A stretch of DNA of 31,394 bases from assembly GCA_038213005.1 (NCBI GenBank), contig JBBQTU010000018.1:1-31394 (forward strand), given 5' to 3'. Under the pieces are notes generated by a model, which had not been told where the DNA came from, did no database searches, and saw only the letters and a list, made by a program, of their open reading frames with translations. Position numbers and translations under genes: made by a program. This document shows positions 29,321 to 31,394 of this stretch, piece by piece (positions within the stretch are counted from its first letter, which is position 1; each line of letters begins with the position of its first letter). The stretch is from JBBQTU01 sp038213005 (GTDB lineage Bacteria; Planctomycetota; Phycisphaerae; Tepidisphaerales; Tepidisphaeraceae).

Positions 29321-29749
29321 TCACCAGCGTACCGCGTGAGGCCGGGGGAGTGCAATGGTGGGGAAGCGACGCAGCGACGCAGCGACCGCCCGGCCCGGCC
29401 ACCGCGGGCAGGCATTTGCGGACGAACTGCATGACGAAGGGGAGGGAATAGACTGGATGACGCGGAAGACACTTTTGACGTTCACGCAATCGGCTTTGTA
29501 ACTCTTTCCGTCAGCAGAGGTTAGTTTCAGTTGTCGACAAAGTGTCGACAACTGAAATCCACTGCTTTCCTCCTCACGCTGTTTCATCCGATACCAGTAG
29601 TCTCGAGCATTGGGGCTGTCGGTCAGCACCCCGACGATGTCCACCACCGAGAAATACCACTGGTCTTCGTACCAGACGCGACGAATCTGTTTCGATCCGA
29701 AGACAACAAGACCGCCGCCGCTGTCATTCTTCGCAGAGCCATCCGCCAT
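29321..29749 (-). pseudogene. BRO-N domain protein, C-terminally truncated
   Basis: A strong ribosome binding site (GGAGG, six bases) precedes ATG 29749. Residues 1-108 match the BRO-N type found in phage antirepressors and stand-alone chromosomal genes: VVFGSKQIRRVWYEDQWYFSVVDIVGVLTDSPNARDYWYRMK, STLCRQLKLTSADGKSYKADCVN, RVIQSIPSP. The family usually continues with KAEPFK.WLA and a second helical domain. Here the reading changes to SSCSSSANACPRWPG and ends after 142 residues; the next frame gives PFVMQFVRKCL, as if a deletion or frameshift hit this point. Typical BRO-N proteins of this type exceed 250 residues. I therefore call it a truncated copy, probably a relic of a mobile element. Confidence 0.75.
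29525..29557. repeat. Perfect 33-bp palindrome within the BRO-N gene
   Basis: Arms TTTCAGTTGTCGACA (29525-29539) and its exact complement (29543-29557) with a three-base loop. It is coding sequence (FQLSTLCRQLK) at the same time. Confidence 0.9.
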
Positions 29750-29865
29750 GACGACCTCCTCTTTACCTATCTATTTTATACCGATGTATGCGACCGTTGG
29801 CGAACAAATCCGTATCCATCGCCAAGCCGCTCACAATTTCTGAGACATTCGGTCTCACTAAACCA

Positions 29866-29893
29866 TTGCATCTGCCATTTCCTGACCTATAGT
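29866..29893 (+). promoter_or_regulatory. Possible promoter of the HAF-repeat gene
   Basis: TTGCAT (29866-29871) and TATAGT (29888-29893) are 16 bp apart, about 97 bp before the start codon. A small TGAGAC-ATTCG-GTCTCA hairpin lies just upstream (29841-29857). Sequence match only. Confidence 0.35.
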
Positions 29894-29990
29894 TACCTCC
29901 GGCGGCGCATCGCACATATTCCGGCCGCCAATGACCCATCCAACGCCGTCGATTCCCAAGTCGGGCCTTTCAGGCCACAGGAGAGCGAAG

Positions 29991-31097
29991 ATGAAGACGT
30001 TTACCCGTACCGCATTGGTCTCGGCCGTCGCGGCTTTGTTCGCCACCACGCTCACCTCCTCCATCGCCTCGGCCGCCCCGGCCTACGCCATTACCGACCT
30101 GGGCACCCTGGGCGGGACCACCAGCCAGGCCGTTGCCATCAACGCCACCGGCCAGGCAACCGGCTGGTCCTACAACGGCGGCGGGGCTCAACGCGCTTTC
30201 CTCTATTCCGGCTCGACCATGACCGCCCTATCCACCTTGGGAGGCACCACCAGCCAGGCCAACGCCATCAACGACAGCGGCCAGGTTGTCGGCGGTTCTG
30301 ACATCGCTGGCGATGTCGTGTACCGCGCGTTTTTCTATAACGGTTCGACGATGACCGACCTGGGCACTCTGGGCGGAACCAACAGCGCCGCCTGGGGCAT
30401 CAACGCCACTGGCCAGATCGTCGGCCTGGCCGACATCAGCACCAGCAGCAGCACCTATCACGCCTTCCTCTCGGTCGGCTCGACATTGACCGACCTGAGC
30501 ACCCTGGGCGGCACCAACAGCGTCGCCTACGGCATCAACGCCGCCGGCCAGGTGGTGGGGTATTCCCTCACTGCCAGTGATGCCGCCTGGCACGCGTTTA
30601 TCCATTCCGGATCGACGATGGTCGACCTGGGCACGCTGGGTGGCACCAACAGCAAAGCCAACTTCATCAGCGCCGCCGGGCAGATCGTCGGTCTGGCGGA
30701 TGTCACCGGCGATGCGGCCACGCATGGCTTCCTCCATACCGGCTCGACCATGCTCGACCTGGGCACGCTGGGTGGAACCGGCAGCAACGCGTACTCCGTC
30801 AACGCCGCCGGCCAGGTGGTGGGCGTCTCTGATATCGCCGGCGACGCCGAAACTCGCGCCTTCCTCTATTCGGGTTCGACGATGACGGATCTGAATACGC
30901 TCATCGCCACCGGCTCAGGCTGGACCCTGACCGACGCCACCAGCATCAACGCCAGCGGCCAGATCGCCGGGTCGGGCACCGTCGGTGGCCAATATCACGG
31001 CTACCTCCTGACCCCAATCCCCGAACCGACGTCGCTCAGCCTGCTCGCCACAGGCAGCCTTCTGCTTCTGGGCCGCAAACGGCCTGCGCGAAGGTAA
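29991..31097 (+). CDS. HAF-repeat PEP-CTERM surface protein
   Basis: A 368-residue protein. ATG 29991 has AGGAG eight bases upstream; an upstream in-frame ATG (29931) lacks a site. Residues 1-32 are a signal peptide (ALVSAVAALFATTLTSSIASA). The body is about seven repeats of 45-48 residues of the HAF family, each of the form AFLYSGSTMTDLGTLGGT followed by S.A..INA.GQVVG, and the DNA is repeated accordingly. The C-terminus is a clear PEP-CTERM signal: IPEPTSLSLLATGSLLLLGRKRPARR. The protein should be exported and processed by an exosortase, for which the one at 7091-8761 is a candidate. HAF repeats are thought to form beta-propeller-like folds; the function is unknown. Confidence 0.92.
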   Translation: MKTFTRTALVSAVAALFATTLTSSIASAAPAYAITDLGTLGGTTSQAVAINATGQATGWSYNGGGAQRAFLYSGSTMTALSTLGGTTSQANAINDSGQVVGGSDIAGDVVYRAFFYNGSTMTDLGTLGGTNSAAWGINATGQIVGLADISTSSSTYHAFLSVGSTLTDLSTLGGTNSVAYGINAAGQVVGYSLTASDAAWHAFIHSGSTMVDLGTLGGTNSKANFISAAGQIVGLADVTGDAATHGFLHTGSTMLDLGTLGGTGSNAYSVNAAGQVVGVSDIAGDAETRAFLYSGSTMTDLNTLIATGSGWTLTDATSINASGQIAGSGTVGGQYHGYLLTPIPEPTSLSLLATGSLLLLGRKRPARR

Positions 31098-31125
31098 TCC
31101 CCTCCACCCAGCCAGAAAGGCTGCC

Positions 31126-31394
31126 CCCAAGTAGTGCGTGGCGTCCCCGCCCGCACAGGAATTACAAGCACATCAACTCGCAGGGAACCCAACCCGACGA
31201 AGCACTCCCCCCAACTCCGACCACCCCGATCCGCCTGTGCGGGCGAGGACGCCGCGCACTACCATTCGTCACCTGCCGCCCAAGTAGTGCGCGGCGTCCC
31301 CGCCCGCACCGGAATTTCAAGCGCATCAACTCGCCGGGAACCCCACCCGCCCACGCCAGGCCCGCACAAGGGAGCTCGTCGTGGGGCGCCAGTG
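31126..31394. repeat. GTGCG hairpin repeat cluster at the window end
   Basis: Three hairpin cores: 31134-31156 (+), 31237-31259 (reverse) and 31287-31309 (+). The two + copies belong to a direct repeat of about 153 bp sharing CCCAAGTAGTGCG and the downstream blocks GGAATT.CAAGC.CATC and AACTCGC.GGGAACCC. The last bases show no gene. Confidence 0.85.

Noticed and set aside
29841..29857. Shared CGGTCTCAC word near both PEP-CTERM genes
   Set aside because: The 9-base word also occurs at about 10627-10635, but in the opposite relative orientation and at a different distance; too short to call a common regulator site.
29531..30301. 256-residue plus-strand frame across the BRO-N gene and HAF gene start
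   Set aside because: The BRO-N domain is clear on the minus strand, and the HAF repeats are in a different frame with a ribosome binding site and signal peptide.

Overview
The window is a GC-rich stretch of a bacterial chromosome that I would place in the Planctomycetota, most likely class Phycisphaerae. The reasons are an exosortase with a fused EpsI-like tail, two PEP-CTERM surface proteins (one with autotransporter-type beta-strand repeats, one with HAF repeats), an OprO/OprP-like porin with an N-terminal coiled coil, and several families of short palindromic repeats between genes. I see no rRNA or tRNA gene, transposase, integrase or CRISPR array. The class assignment is inference; no marker other than rpsD is present.

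Layout. 1-2132 (+): the C-terminal half of formate-tetrahydrofolate ligase, then an OFA-family (oxalate/formate-type) transporter two bases downstream. 2248-2562 (+): a small unknown protein, then about 1 kb of repeats with no gene (2563-3562). 3563-5559 (+): a SirB1-like protein and a multi-zinc-ribbon protein. 5646-10399 (-): a PEP-CTERM beta-strand-repeat protein, a terminator, then an exosortase translationally coupled to a TPR protein. 10886-11749 (-): an NAD-dependent epimerase. 11893-13226 (+): a tiny ORF overlapping an HI0933/YhiN-type flavoprotein. 13227-13865: gene debris and repeats. 13866-17026 (-): the sulfate-activation genes cysD and cysNC, split by a MITE-like hairpin and preceded by a perfect palindrome on the promoter. 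17166-18347 (-): galK. 18585-19970 (-): the porin. 20371-20967 (-): rpsD. 21578-22225 (+): an SGNH hydrolase.

22185-28131 (-) is the most interesting part. It is a tightly packed five-gene operon: ACP-FabZ fusion, LolA-like carrier, LpxL/HtrB-like acyltransferase, a ketosynthase fused to a catalytically dead ketosynthase (KS-CLF), and a FkbO/Hyg5/XanB2-type chorismatase. This gene set is what a compact aryl-polyene (xanthomonadin/flexirubin-like) pathway needs to make an aromatic starter, extend and dehydrate it, attach it to a lipid and handle it in the periplasm. No ketoreductase, aryl-acid activating enzyme or exporter is visible nearby, so the pathway is either minimal or completed by genes elsewhere.

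28443-31394: a sugar-phosphate isomerase/epimerase-like TIM barrel (-), a truncated BRO-N (phage antirepressor-type) gene (-) containing a 33-bp palindrome, a HAF-repeat PEP-CTERM protein (+), and a terminal block of the same hairpin repeat seen at 3.1-3.2 kb and 13.7 kb.
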